Source: Phycisphaerales bacterium
GTDB taxonomy: Bacteria; Planctomycetota; Phycisphaerae; Sedimentisphaerales; UBA12454
Assembly (NCBI GenBank): GCA_003142595.1
Contig: PLMU01000006.1
Coordinates: 128,840-192,839 of the forward strand
Reading direction: 5' to 3'
DNA: 64,000 bases
The notes below the pieces were generated by a model. That model ran no database searches, was not told the DNA's origin, and saw only the letters and a list, made by a program, of their open reading frames with translations. This document shows, in pieces, positions 43,890 through 54,277 of the stretch (position 1 is its first letter; each line of letters opens with the position of its first letter). Position numbers and translations under genes: made by a program.

Positions 43890-46640
43890 TTAACCGAGCC
43901 AGCTATCGCCGATTGTGATATCAACTTTTAAAGGCACATTAAGTTTTATCGCGCCGGTCATTTCACCGCCGAAAATATCAGCGAGTTTTTTTGCCTGTTT
44001 TCCGTCCGCTTCAAAAACCAACTCATCGTGAATCTGTAAAATCATTTTCGCAGGCAGGTTTTCGTTCTCAATTTTTTTCTGAATTCTAATCATCGCGATT
44101 TTAATCAAATCGGCGGCGGAACCCTGAACCAGCGTATTTATCACCAGCCTTTCCGCCTGCGAACGCACATTGCCGTTTTTGCTGTCAAGGCCGGTAATTG
44201 TTCTCCTTCTGCCGCAGATAGTTTCAGCGAAGCCCGCTTTTATAGCTGTCTCTATCGCATCTTTTTTAAACTGTTGAATTGAACTGTACTTCGCGAAATA
44301 TTCTTCGATGAATTTCTTCGACTCGCCGACATTCATTCCGGTAGTCCGGCTCAGACCGAAAGCACCTTGCCCATAAATCAGGCCGAAATTGACTGCCTTG
44401 CATCGTGATCGCATTTCGCTCGTTACGTCTTTTATGTCCACGTTATAAATCTGCGAAGCGACAAAACTGTGAATATCCATATCCTGTTCGAAGGCTTTTT
44501 TTAATTCCTTGTCGCCGCTGAAATGCGCAACCATGCGAAGCTCAATCTGCGAATAGTCAAGGCTGACGATTTTATCTGTTTTTTTCTCCGGCACAAATGC
44601 AGAACGAATCTTTTTGCCTATATCGGCTCGAATCGGGATGTTCTGCAAATTAGGGTCGGAAGAACTGAGCCTGCCGGTAGCGGTAATTGTCTGGTTGAAA
44701 CTGGCGTGCACCCTGCCGGTTCGCGGATTTATCAGCGCACCGAGTTTATCGGTATAAGTGTTCTTGAGTTTGCTTAACTGGCGTTGTTGAAGAATCTGCT
44801 CGATAATGGGATGTTCGCCGGCCAGTTCTTCGAGAACGTCGGCATCGGTACTATGGCCTGTTTTGCCCTCCCGCACTGATTTTAAGCCGAGCTTGTTGAA
44901 TAATATCTCTGAAAGCTGCTTGGGTGAATCTATATTGAACTCGCTGCCGGCAAGTTTGTGGATTTTTTCAGTTACCTGATCGAGCAGATTATTTATCTCA
45001 ATCGATAACTGTCTGAGAATCTGGATATCGACTTTTACGCCGTTAAGTTCCATGGTAGTCAAGACTTCGACAAGAGGCATTTCGATTTTTTCGAAAAGAT
45101 GTTTCAGCTTCGGCTCTTTTTCAAGTTTTTTGCCGAGGTAATGATAAAGCTGAAACGTAAAATCGGCGTCTTCGCAGGAATAATCGCAGGCCGATGCCGT
45201 ATCGACCAGCTCGAAGCTCATTTGATTTTTGCCTTTGCCGATCAGGTCAAAAATCGGAATACTGCGATAGTTAAGAAAATCCAGCGCCATATTATCGAGT
45301 GAATGACTTCTTCTCTCGGCATCAAGGACATAGGAAGCTATCATAGTATCGAATACAAGGCCCTTAACGGGCATATCGGAATTGTGCAGAACAATCATAT
45401 CGTATTTTGCGTTCTGGCAGACTTTTTTAACTTTTTCATCCGCGAAAATCGCTGTCAATTTTTCTTTTACCGCCGACAGCCCCAGGCATTTTGCGCCCAT
45501 CGGTCCTTTTACGGCGATGTAATACGCATTGTGTGCCTCCCAGGAGATACTTATTCCAACAAGCTCGGCGCGATGAGCGGATATCGAGGTCGTTTCAGTA
45601 TCGACAGCAAACAGTTTTTGTTTTTTTAACTCAGAAACAAAATCATCGAGTTTTTCAGGTGAGTCAATTAAATGATAATTATGCTTTACTGTTTTTATGG
45701 TAAGATTACCTGAAACCGAATGAGTTATTGCAGTAGAATTTCCTTCTATATCGCTTTCTTTCTCTTTTTTCTCGGATACAGTCAATCCCTGCTGTGTCAA
45801 AAGCCTGCTAAAGCCAAGTTCAGTGAAAACAGCGGTAAGTTTTTCTTTATCAGGTTCTTTAACGGCAAAATTTTTCTGGTCGATTTCAACCGGCATATCG
45901 CAATTTATTGTTACAAGTTTTCTGCTGAGAAATGCAAGGTCTTTGGAGTTTCGCAGGTTATCGCCTCGTTTGCCCTTAATTTCATCGGCGTGTTCGTAAA
46001 GACTTTCAAGCGAGCCGTACTGTTTTACCCATTCGATGGCGGTCTTTGGCCCGACATCTGGAACGCCGGGAACGTTATCGCTCGCATCCCCCTGCAGCGC
46101 CAGAACATCGATAAACTGACGCGGCTCAAAGCCGGTTTCCTGCTTAAATGATTTGGCATCGGTTACAGCGTCTGTTTTTACATCATATATATGAACGCCT
46201 ATTTCAAGAAGCTGGAGCATATCTTTATCTTTGGAGCAGATATAAGTATCGATGCCTGCTTTTACAGCTTTAGCCGCCAGTGTCCCGATTATATCATCGG
46301 CCTCGAATGTGCTTTTGCGGATAATCGGGATATTCATCGCTTCAAGAATCTGTTCGATGCGATTTATCTGCTTTGGCATATCTTCAGGCATCGGCTGGCG
46401 GTGAGCCTTGTATTCTTTGTAAATTTCCGCACGGAAACTGGGCTCTTTGGAATCCATCGCGACAACGAGCATATCCGGCTTTTTTGTTTCCAGAAGTTTC
46501 AAAATCATTGTGGTAAAAATATATGTTGCTTTAGTAAATTCACCCGATGGACTGGTAAACTTTTGACTCGGTGGCGTTGGCGCGTAAAACGCCGCATAAA
46601 TATGTGCGTGGCCGTCAATTATGTATAAGGTTTTTGCCAT
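43890..46640 (-). CDS. polA: DNA polymerase I
   Basis: Repair and Okazaki-fragment polymerase. About 916 aa from ATG 46640 (MAKTLYIIDGHAHIYAAFY). It has an N-terminal 5' nuclease (STFEADDIIGTLAA, LQGDASDNVPGVPDVGPKTA), an intact 3'-5' exonuclease with DTETTS near 335, and the polymerase: motif A DYSQIELRMVAHFSGD, motif B RSRCKAVNFGLIYGQG, motif C QIHDELVFEADG. It is transcribed behind the four GT-C/TPR genes, 51 bp after the last, and convergent with ydjC. Confidence 0.97.
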   Translation of the reverse strand: MAKTLYIIDGHAHIYAAFYAPTPPSQKFTSPSGEFTKATYIFTTMILKLLETKKPDMLVVAMDSKEPSFRAEIYKEYKAHRQPMPEDMPKQINRIEQILEAMNIPIIRKSTFEADDIIGTLAAKAVKAGIDTYICSKDKDMLQLLEIGVHIYDVKTDAVTDAKSFKQETGFEPRQFIDVLALQGDASDNVPGVPDVGPKTAIEWVKQYGSLESLYEHADEIKGKRGDNLRNSKDLAFLSRKLVTINCDMPVEIDQKNFAVKEPDKEKLTAVFTELGFSRLLTQQGLTVSEKKEKESDIEGNSTAITHSVSGNLTIKTVKHNYHLIDSPEKLDDFVSELKKQKLFAVDTETTSISAHRAELVGISISWEAHNAYYIAVKGPMGAKCLGLSAVKEKLTAIFADEKVKKVCQNAKYDMIVLHNSDMPVKGLVFDTMIASYVLDAERRSHSLDNMALDFLNYRSIPIFDLIGKGKNQMSFELVDTASACDYSCEDADFTFQLYHYLGKKLEKEPKLKHLFEKIEMPLVEVLTTMELNGVKVDIQILRQLSIEINNLLDQVTEKIHKLAGSEFNIDSPKQLSEILFNKLGLKSVREGKTGHSTDADVLEELAGEHPIIEQILQQRQLSKLKNTYTDKLGALINPRTGRVHASFNQTITATGRLSSSDPNLQNIPIRADIGKKIRSAFVPEKKTDKIVSLDYSQIELRMVAHFSGDKELKKAFEQDMDIHSFVASQIYNVDIKDVTSEMRSRCKAVNFGLIYGQGAFGLSRTTGMNVGESKKFIEEYFAKYSSIQQFKKDAIETAIKAGFAETICGRRRTITGLDSKNGNVRSQAERLVINTLVQGSAADLIKIAMIRIQKKIENENLPAKMILQIHDELVFEADGKQAKKLADIFGGEMTGAIKLNVPLKVDITIGDSWLG

Positions 46641-46691
46641 AATTACAATATAGTAGTCCCCGCCGAGCGGTTCTGTCAAGAAAATATGTCC

Positions 46692-48281
46692 CTACTGATG
46701 ATTAGCAGATAGTTCAGAGAGAAGTTTTTTAGCACCGGTGTGGTTCGGATTTATTTTCAATTCTTCTTGAAGATGTTTAATCGCCCCTGCGGTATCATTC
46801 TTAGCAAGAAATACTGTTGCAAGATTGTAATTAGCATCAGGATACTTTGGATTGATTTTCAGAGTCTCTGTCCAGTAGTAAATTGCTTTTTCCCTATCGC
46901 CTTTAAAATAATAGGCCATTCCAAGATTATAGCACGGCCTGTCATAATTCGGCCGAATACGCAGCGACTCAAGTCCGTTCTTTATAGCGGCATCGTAATC
47001 TCCTTTTTGACCAAACGCATTGGAAAGGTTGCTATACGCTAAATAATTATTTTGAGTAACTTGCGTGGCGTGTTCAAAAAGTGTGATGCTGCTGCGCCAA
47101 AAGCCCGCCTGCCTGTAAGTACAAACCATCAGTGCAGAAATTATAACAGCAGCCGAGACGGCAGAAATCCGGATGCCGTATCGCAGTTTGCCGAATAACT
47201 CAGCACCGCCAAATGATACCATTATAAATAAACCAATCAGGGGAACGTATGTGTATCTGTCGGCCATTGCCTGCGAACCGACCTGAATAATGCCGATGAC
47301 AGGGACAAGCGTTCCAACAAACCAGAACCAGCCTACGAGTAAATACTTTTGATTGCGTCCAAGGTAAACCACAAAAATAGATATGCCAAGCAGCAGCAAA
47401 ACACAGGCCGCGACCTGCCAGAATGGAATTCTTTCGGTGCTAAAAGGATAAAATACCGCAAGATTTTGCGGCCAGAACATCTTACCTATATATTGAGCGT
47501 ATGATAAGAAGACGTTGGCGATTCTGCCGTTCAAAGAAAAGGCATCGATATCGGTCATCGCTGTGTTTTGCTGAACTAAAAAGGTGATAATGCTTGAGAT
47601 AACCGAAAGTGCAAAGAAGGGAATTTTTTCAACCAGCAGATGCCGGGATATTTTTCGCTGGAACGGCCAATAGTCCAAAAGTAAAAGCACAAAAGGAAGA
47701 GTAACGAGCATCGGCTTTGCCATAAGGCCCAAAGCGAAAATTAATAAGACAAGCAGGTATCGCGCGGTGTTCGGCTGTTTGACATACCGCACATACGTCA
47801 ACATTGCAAGCAGCCAAAAGAAAGTACTTAAAACGTCCTTTCGTTCAGCAATCCAAGCAACGGATTCAACGTGCAGCGGATGAAGTGCAAAGAGAGCTGC
47901 GACAAATGCGCTTTGCCAAAGAGCGCCTGTCATTTTCTTAAGAACCATAAAGAGCAGCAAAATGTTTGCGATGTGAAGGATAAGATTTGTGATGTGAAAT
48001 CCTGCGGGATTGACGCCAAATAATTGCCGGTCAAGCATAAGCGACAGCCAGGTTAAGGGATGCCAGTTTGACGCCTGGTTGGTCGTAAAAGCCCATTGGA
48101 CATTCTGCCAGGACAATCCCGTCAGAACAGCGTTATTTCCGGTAACATAATCGTAGTCATCGTAATTAATAAATTCGTGACTTCTTACCTGGGCAAAAAC
48201 TGCCAACACCATAGATGTTAGAACAAGACATATTAAAATGACACGTGAGCGACCGTTAATTATGTAGAGATTCTTTATCAT
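46692..48281 (-). CDS. GT-C-type membrane glycosyltransferase with TPRs, paralogue 4
   Basis: A 529-aa protein with about 11 membrane segments in the first 380 residues and a short C-terminal TPR set (SNAFGQKGDYDAAIKNGLES, PDANYNLATVFLAKNDTAGAI). The first periplasmic loop has the acidic GT-C signature NYDDYDYVTGNN and WHPLTWLSLMLD. Later comes FALHPLHVESVAWIAERKDV. It is related to bacterial O-mannosyltransferase-like proteins that use a polyprenyl-linked sugar. Donor and acceptor are unknown. The tract 47567-47735 is nearly identical in DNA to paralogue 3. Confidence 0.8.
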   Translation of the reverse strand: MIKNLYIINGRSRVILICLVLTSMVLAVFAQVRSHEFINYDDYDYVTGNNAVLTGLSWQNVQWAFTTNQASNWHPLTWLSLMLDRQLFGVNPAGFHITNLILHIANILLLFMVLKKMTGALWQSAFVAALFALHPLHVESVAWIAERKDVLSTFFWLLAMLTYVRYVKQPNTARYLLVLLIFALGLMAKPMLVTLPFVLLLLDYWPFQRKISRHLLVEKIPFFALSVISSIITFLVQQNTAMTDIDAFSLNGRIANVFLSYAQYIGKMFWPQNLAVFYPFSTERIPFWQVAACVLLLLGISIFVVYLGRNQKYLLVGWFWFVGTLVPVIGIIQVGSQAMADRYTYVPLIGLFIMVSFGGAELFGKLRYGIRISAVSAAVIISALMVCTYRQAGFWRSSITLFEHATQVTQNNYLAYSNLSNAFGQKGDYDAAIKNGLESLRIRPNYDRPCYNLGMAYYFKGDREKAIYYWTETLKINPKYPDANYNLATVFLAKNDTAGAIKHLQEELKINPNHTGAKKLLSELSANHQ

Positions 48282-48284
48282 AGC

Positions 48285-50354
48285 TCAATGTAATAAGGGT
48301 TCAACATAAGGTTTGCCTGCTTTATACAAGGCCAGCCGATTTTCAATTTCCTTTTTCATCGCATCCTGGCGTGGCGATTGGCATAATCCTGCCGCCTTTT
48401 GGGCGGTTTCAATCGCTCGGCTGAAATTACCGCCCGCGGCAAAAGCAGTTGCGAGCGTATCCAGACTGAAAGGGTCTTTGTAATTTGTAAGTTCACAAAC
48501 GCGCTGGGCAAGTTTAACTGCCTTGTCGGGGTTGCGAATTGAAGAATTATTACTTGTGGCCAGTGTCCAGGCCAAAACATTCATAGGTTCAATCCAATCA
48601 GGCTTTAGCCGAATCGCCTCATCGAGATGCGCGACAGCGTCATCGGCTTTGCCGGTCTGGACTAAAATCTGTCCAAAACGATAATGTGCGGAAGCGGATT
48701 TAGGGTCAAGCCGTATCGCTTTGGCAAAACGTGAAACAGCGTCATTAATTTTACCTTGCTGGAATAATATATTGCCTATGTTTTCATTTGCTTTGGCAAA
48801 ATCAGGATTATTTTCCAATGCCTTGGTAAGATATTTGACAGCCTGGTCGAATTTGCCCTCTCGACCGAATGCAACGCCGAGATTATTTAGCAAATTAGGG
48901 TCATTCGGCTCATTTTGGAGAAATTTTTGACATTCGATTTCGACCTGGTCCAGTTTGCCTGCCGCAAGCAAGGCGCTGGTCAAGCCTACCTCTGCTTTGA
49001 TATCATCAGGTTTGATTCGAAGTGCTTCTGCACAATGCATGGCGGCCTCTTCATTGCGGCCCTGCTCCATAAGCGTTTTTGCTATACAAAAATGCGCATG
49101 GTAATTGTCCTTGGTCACAGCAAGTGCGTGCTGACAAAGCGATATATTATCTTTCCAGTAACGCAGCTGGAAAAAAGTGCAAATCATCAATGCGGATAAA
49201 ACGATTAACGAAGAACTCCATAGCACAATTTTTCGTTGAGGCGATTTGACCGGGCTCGCTGAAAGCCGTCTTTTAACAAGTTCAGGCAGCCCCCATGCAA
49301 TAATAATAAATAAACCTATCAGGGTAATATAAGTATAGCGGTCTGCCATTGCCTGGCCGCCAACCTGAACAATGCCAATGACGGGCACAAGCGTTCCAAG
49401 ATACCAAAACCAGCCAGTAAAAAGATATTGATGCTTTTTAGCCAGCCGAAGCACAAAAATAGTTGCGGCTGTCAATAGAGCGGCCGATATCACGGTAAAT
49501 AAAATCGATACATTTTCGACGTGATACGGATAAAAAAATGTCAGATGCCTCGGCCAAAACATTTTCCCAATATATTGCACATAAGAAATAAGAGCGTTGC
49601 AAACTCGTGACTTTATTGAAATCCCGGCCAGCGACGATACCGCCCCGCCGCTTTGCTGAACTAAAAAGGTGATAACGCTTGAGATAACCGAAAGTGCAAA
49701 GAATGGAATTTTTTCAACCAGCAGACGCCGGGATATTTTTCGCTGGAACGGCCAATAATCCAGCAAAAGCAGCACAAACGGTAAAGTAACGAGCATAGGC
49801 TTTGCCATAAGACCTAACGCAAAAACAAGCAATGTCAGCAGATAGCGCCCAGCACCCGGCCGTTTAACATAACCCAGATATGCCGCCATCGTCAGCAGCC
49901 AGAATAACGTACTGAGGACATCTTTGCGTTCCGCAACCCAGGCAACTGATTCAACGTGCAAAGGATGAAGAGCAAACAGAGCAGCAACAAATGCGCTCTG
50001 CCAAATAGCATTTGTCATACGTTTGAGGACAAGAAAAAGAAGCAATGTATTTGTAATATGAAAGAAAAGATTAGTAAGATGATGGCCTATGGGGTTGGAG
50101 CCATAGAGTTGCCAGTCTAAAATATGTGAAAGCCATGTCAAGGGGTGCCAGTTACCTGCATGGCCGCTGGTAAACGCCCATTTGACTGATTGCAGTGTAA
50201 TACCCGTTTGAATACGCGGGTTTTCAGAAACATAAGAAGGGTCGTCGATATTAACAAAATTAAAATTATATACCTGATAAAAAACAGCCAATGCAGCTAA
50301 TGTTAACCCCAGACAAATCCAAAAACTCCTGTTTTTTGTCAGTATGTTATTCAT
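48285..50354 (-). CDS. GT-C-type membrane glycosyltransferase with TPRs, paralogue 3
   Basis: A 689-aa protein, the longest of the four. About 11 membrane segments (residues 12-400) carry the acidic loop NIDDPSYVSENPRIQ and WHPLTWLSHILDW. Around eight TPRs follow from about 415. It ends with the module CELTNYKDPFSLDTLATAFAAGG, also found in paralogue 1. Its ATG overlaps the preceding gene's stop by 4 bp. Probably a periplasmic-facing glycosyltransferase. Substrate unknown. Confidence 0.8.
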   Translation of the reverse strand: MNNILTKNRSFWICLGLTLAALAVFYQVYNFNFVNIDDPSYVSENPRIQTGITLQSVKWAFTSGHAGNWHPLTWLSHILDWQLYGSNPIGHHLTNLFFHITNTLLLFLVLKRMTNAIWQSAFVAALFALHPLHVESVAWVAERKDVLSTLFWLLTMAAYLGYVKRPGAGRYLLTLLVFALGLMAKPMLVTLPFVLLLLDYWPFQRKISRRLLVEKIPFFALSVISSVITFLVQQSGGAVSSLAGISIKSRVCNALISYVQYIGKMFWPRHLTFFYPYHVENVSILFTVISAALLTAATIFVLRLAKKHQYLFTGWFWYLGTLVPVIGIVQVGGQAMADRYTYITLIGLFIIIAWGLPELVKRRLSASPVKSPQRKIVLWSSSLIVLSALMICTFFQLRYWKDNISLCQHALAVTKDNYHAHFCIAKTLMEQGRNEEAAMHCAEALRIKPDDIKAEVGLTSALLAAGKLDQVEIECQKFLQNEPNDPNLLNNLGVAFGREGKFDQAVKYLTKALENNPDFAKANENIGNILFQQGKINDAVSRFAKAIRLDPKSASAHYRFGQILVQTGKADDAVAHLDEAIRLKPDWIEPMNVLAWTLATSNNSSIRNPDKAVKLAQRVCELTNYKDPFSLDTLATAFAAGGNFSRAIETAQKAAGLCQSPRQDAMKKEIENRLALYKAGKPYVEPLLH

Positions 50355-52045
50355 TTAGCTTCCTTAGTCTGCTTCTTTAAATCTTCCAGCCCCTTGCGTG
50401 CCGCCTCTGCGTCAGGCGCAACCCGTAAAGCTTCCTCGAAACGCCTGGCCGCCTGGACAGTATCGCCCTGCCTGGCCAATGCCGTCGCAAGATTAATGTT
50501 CGCGTTTACATACAAATCTTTAAGGACAGGATTATCATAATCTGAAATATCAATACTCTTTGCCTCATTCGGATTATCCGGCAGCCCAGGAAGCATCTGC
50601 TGATACAATTTTACAGCATCGTTCACGTCGCCTGCCTCTAAAAATGCTTTGCCCATTTCATATTTTACCGTGATATTTTGCGGGTAGATTTCCAAAGATT
50701 TTTCAAACTCCAGAATCGCTTCCCCGAATTCACCCTCTGAAGCTAACGCTTTTCCCAAAAAATTATACGCCCACCAGTTATTTTCAACAACTTCCGCGGC
50801 ATGACTATATAACATTATATTATTCTGCCAATACAGAGTCTGAATAAAGGTTTTTACGCCCAGAGACAAAAGAATAATACAGGCAGCTATCGAGAAAAAT
50901 ATTTTTCGATATAGAGACCTCGCCCCAAGGTCGCAAACGCCCCAACTGATTACAATAAAAAGGCCGATATAAGGAATGTATGTATATCTGTCCGCCCAGC
51001 TCTGCAGACCAACTTGCACTATTCCTATAACCGGCACCAGAGCTGCCAAAAACCACAGCCAGCCGACAGCGATATAAGGCCGCCGGCGTATTTTCCATAT
51101 AGCCAGAAATGTTATAAATAAAAGGATAAACAGCGACACTGCAATCCGCCAAAAAGCGAGGCTTCCTTTCGGATGCGGATAAAATATTGCCAGGTTGACA
51201 GGCCAAAACATTTTTTCAATATATATAATATATGAGACAATCGCATTGCCGATACGCCATTGAAACGGATAGTTTGAAAATGTCTTCAGCAGCCCCATTC
51301 TTTGCTGAACGATGACGGTAACAATCCCTAAACCCACTGATAAAACTAAAAATGGAATTTTCTCAAGTATCAGACGGCTGAATTTAGTTTTCTTGAAACG
51401 CTCAAGAGGCCAGTAATCCAATAACAACAGAATAATCGGCACCATTACAAGCATTTGCTTGCTCAAAAGCCCCGCTGCGAATAAGACCAACGTTAATAAA
51501 TACCGCCCTGCCCCCGGCCGTTCTGTATAACTTATATAAGCCCATACTGCCAGCATCAGGAAAAATGTGCTAAGCACGTCTTTTCGCTCCGACGCCCATG
51601 CGACAGATTCCACGTGAAGCGGATGCAGCGCAAAAAGTGCCGCGACAAAAGCGCTCGCCCAGACTCTTTTTGTCATTCGGCTTAAAATCGTAAACAATAA
51701 TAACGTATTAGCTATATGAAAAATCAAATTAATTGCATGATGAGCGCCGGGATTCAGCTTAAAAAGCTGGCAATCAAGTATATGCGACAGCGAAGTTAAA
51801 GGATGATAATTGTTGGCGTGAACATTAGAAAATGCCCAGACAATATTTTCAAAAGTCAGGCCCGTAGTAATATTTTTATTGTGATAAATATACGCGTCAT
51901 CATCGAAGCTTATGAATCCGTTACTCAGTATCGGCGCAAAAGCGGTATAGGTTATTATTACTAATGATATATAAATCAAGTGAACTCGATATTTGTTTGT
52001 GGTTTTATCCATCTGTTTTACAAAATACATTTCATTGTGCCTCAA
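50351..52045 (-). CDS. GT-C-type membrane glycosyltransferase with TPRs, paralogue 2
   Basis: A 564-aa protein with 11 or so membrane segments, the loop SFDDDAYIYHNKNITTG, YHPLTSLSHILDC and FALHPLHVESVAWASERKDV, and about four C-terminal TPRs ending in Lys-rich KKQTKEAK. It starts at ATG 52045, within the 14-bp overlap with paralogue 1. The most divergent of the four, it lacks the shared C-terminal module. Confidence 0.78.
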   Translation of the reverse strand: MRHNEMYFVKQMDKTTNKYRVHLIYISLVIITYTAFAPILSNGFISFDDDAYIYHNKNITTGLTFENIVWAFSNVHANNYHPLTSLSHILDCQLFKLNPGAHHAINLIFHIANTLLLFTILSRMTKRVWASAFVAALFALHPLHVESVAWASERKDVLSTFFLMLAVWAYISYTERPGAGRYLLTLVLFAAGLLSKQMLVMVPIILLLLDYWPLERFKKTKFSRLILEKIPFLVLSVGLGIVTVIVQQRMGLLKTFSNYPFQWRIGNAIVSYIIYIEKMFWPVNLAIFYPHPKGSLAFWRIAVSLFILLFITFLAIWKIRRRPYIAVGWLWFLAALVPVIGIVQVGLQSWADRYTYIPYIGLFIVISWGVCDLGARSLYRKIFFSIAACIILLSLGVKTFIQTLYWQNNIMLYSHAAEVVENNWWAYNFLGKALASEGEFGEAILEFEKSLEIYPQNITVKYEMGKAFLEAGDVNDAVKLYQQMLPGLPDNPNEAKSIDISDYDNPVLKDLYVNANINLATALARQGDTVQAARRFEEALRVAPDAEAARKGLEDLKKQTKEAK

Positions 52046-53900
52046 TATAAGGTTTGCCGGCTTTATACAAAATCAGCTGATTTTCAATTTCTTTTTTAAG
52101 CGCGTGGTCAGCCGCGCATAATTTTAAAGCTTTCTCGGATGTTTCTATTGCCCTGGCGAAATCGCCGTTCGCTGCATAAGCCGCCGCCAGCGTATTTAAT
52201 ATAGCGGGATTTTCATAGTTTGTAAGTTCGCAGGCGCGTTTTGCCAGCTGGAGAGCACGGACGGGATTACGGATTTTTTCATCATTATAAGTCGCAAGAT
52301 TCCACGCAAGAGCATTAATCGGATTAACCCAGTCCGGCTCAAGCACAATGGCCTTTTCGAAAAGAGCGACAGCCTCGCTCATTTTACCTTTGTCCGCCAT
52401 AGCCCGGCCCAGTTCGCCGTATGCTCTGCCCAACTCACCATACGCTCTGCCGGCCGGGTCGAGTTGTATTGCCGTTGTAAGATATTGGATTGCCTCATCA
52501 TTTTTTCCCTGATCATTCATAAGTGAGCCCAAACTGATATCCGCAGGCACAAAATTTTTATCGATTTGTAATGCCTTATGACAATGCTCGATTGCCTGTT
52601 CGATTTTGCCCTGGTCATGCAGAGCCTCGGCCAACGATTGATGCGCCATATAGTTATCTTTGGTTATTTCAAGAGTATGTTCAAAAAGGGATATGCTGTC
52701 GCGCCAATATCCGGCCTGAAAAAATGTGCATACCGCCATAGCCGAAATAATTATCACCGCTGATGCGCCGAGTATGATTTGCCTGTATTTCCATTTTGCC
52801 GACAGGTCCTTAAATCCCCACGCAATTATTATAAATAATCCTATAAGCGGCGTATAGGTGTAGCGGTCCGCATACCCCTGCGAACCTGCCTGAACAATGC
52901 CGATAACGGGAATGAGCGTTCCAAGATACCAGAACCAGCCGGTAAACAGGTATCGGCGGCTTTTAGTAAATCGAATCACAAGAATCGTTATGACCAGCAG
53001 AGAAATAACAGATGCCGCAGCGTAAAAAATTGATACGTTTCGCCCGGGATGTGGATAAATCACTGCCAGTCGGGCAGGCCAAAACATCTTAACAATGTAT
53101 CGCATATAAGAAATGCAGGCATTGGCCAGGCGAACAGGAAAACTGAAATTTCCCGTTCCACCTATCGCCCCGCTCCGTTTCTGGGCTATGAAAGTAGCTG
53201 CACATACTGCGGCAGCCATCACAAACAGCGGAATCTTCTCAATGACAAGATTAGTCAGCGAGCGTTTCGGACCGAGTCTGCTTAACGGCCAGTAATCCAA
53301 AAGCAAAAGTGCAAAAGGCAGTGTAACCAGCATAGGCTTTGCCATCAGGCCGAGAGCAAGAAATACCGCTACCCATAAATAACGAGCAACCTTCGGTTGT
53401 TCCGCATAACGGGCATAAGCCCATATCGTCAGCATCAGGAAAAAAGTGCTCAGAACATCCTTGTGTTCCGATATCCACGCCACGGATTCGACATGAAGCG
53501 GATGCAGTGCAAACAGAGCCGCCGCAAATGCGCTCGGCCACAGTGACCCCGTCATTTTTTTAAGAACCGCAAAGAGCAGCAAAGTATTTGCAAGGTGCAA
53601 AAGGACATTGATAAAATGAAAACCCCCAGGACCGGGACCGAACAATTGACAGGCGAGCATAAGCGACAGCCAGGTTAATGGATGCCAGTAGCCTGTGTGA
53701 ATTGTAGTAAATGCCCAGATAACGCCGTCATGGGACAAGCCGTTTAAAACATGGGGATTTTTAGTTACATAATAGGGATCGTCAAAGTTGACAAAATCAT
53801 ATCGATGCATCTGCCAATAAACCGCCAGCGTAACAATCGTCATTGCCGCACAGATGAAAATAAACCAATATTTATCCGATTGTTTTTTCAACAAGACCAT
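52032..53900 (-). CDS. GT-C-type membrane glycosyltransferase with TPRs, paralogue 1
   Basis: A 622-aa protein, first gene of the tandem array. The membrane half shows NFDDPYYVTKNPHVLNG, YWHPLTWLSLMLAC and FALHPLHVESVAWISEHKDV. TPRs follow from about 430, including an immediate duplication of the peptide AYGELGR. It ends with the module CELTNYENPAILNTLAAAYAANG, homologous to paralogue 3. The upstream region 53901-54277 has no clear promoter. Confidence 0.8.
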   Translation of the reverse strand: MVLLKKQSDKYWFIFICAAMTIVTLAVYWQMHRYDFVNFDDPYYVTKNPHVLNGLSHDGVIWAFTTIHTGYWHPLTWLSLMLACQLFGPGPGGFHFINVLLHLANTLLLFAVLKKMTGSLWPSAFAAALFALHPLHVESVAWISEHKDVLSTFFLMLTIWAYARYAEQPKVARYLWVAVFLALGLMAKPMLVTLPFALLLLDYWPLSRLGPKRSLTNLVIEKIPLFVMAAAVCAATFIAQKRSGAIGGTGNFSFPVRLANACISYMRYIVKMFWPARLAVIYPHPGRNVSIFYAAASVISLLVITILVIRFTKSRRYLFTGWFWYLGTLIPVIGIVQAGSQGYADRYTYTPLIGLFIIIAWGFKDLSAKWKYRQIILGASAVIIISAMAVCTFFQAGYWRDSISLFEHTLEITKDNYMAHQSLAEALHDQGKIEQAIEHCHKALQIDKNFVPADISLGSLMNDQGKNDEAIQYLTTAIQLDPAGRAYGELGRAYGELGRAMADKGKMSEAVALFEKAIVLEPDWVNPINALAWNLATYNDEKIRNPVRALQLAKRACELTNYENPAILNTLAAAYAANGDFARAIETSEKALKLCAADHALKKEIENQLILYKAGKPYIEAQ

Positions 53901-54277
53901 TATATCCCTATTTATCCCATTTTTCTATCCGATATTATTGTCATTGCGAGGCCGTTTCGGCCGTGGCAATCTCGCCGCCTGTCCCGCACCAATTTAATAT
54001 TTGTCCCGCAGGCCGTTACGGCGGGGTTCATTTACTCCTATTTCACTACGGAAAAATAAATTGGTGCGGTGGTTTTTCATTTGATTTTAAGTTAGAAATA
54101 TGGTAAAATACCCTTGTTATTTGATAATTAGTTAATTTTAAGGCATTTATTCACATAAAATGCTTATAATAAACAGCTTACAGTTCCTAAGATACTGTAA
54201 ATGACAAACATCAAACTGTAAAACTAACCGAAACTCCCCTTTTTATATCCTTAATTTTTTATCGTGATAGCCATTCT
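53901..54277. other. intergenic region with GC-rich and inverted repeats
   Basis: It contains GGCCG-TTT-CGGCC near 53950, a CCGCC/GGCGG palindrome (53974-54027), an IR GCACCAATTT (53986) / AAATTGGTGC (54058), and an extended -10-like TGGTAAAAT (about 54100). No gene recognised. Confidence 0.5.
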
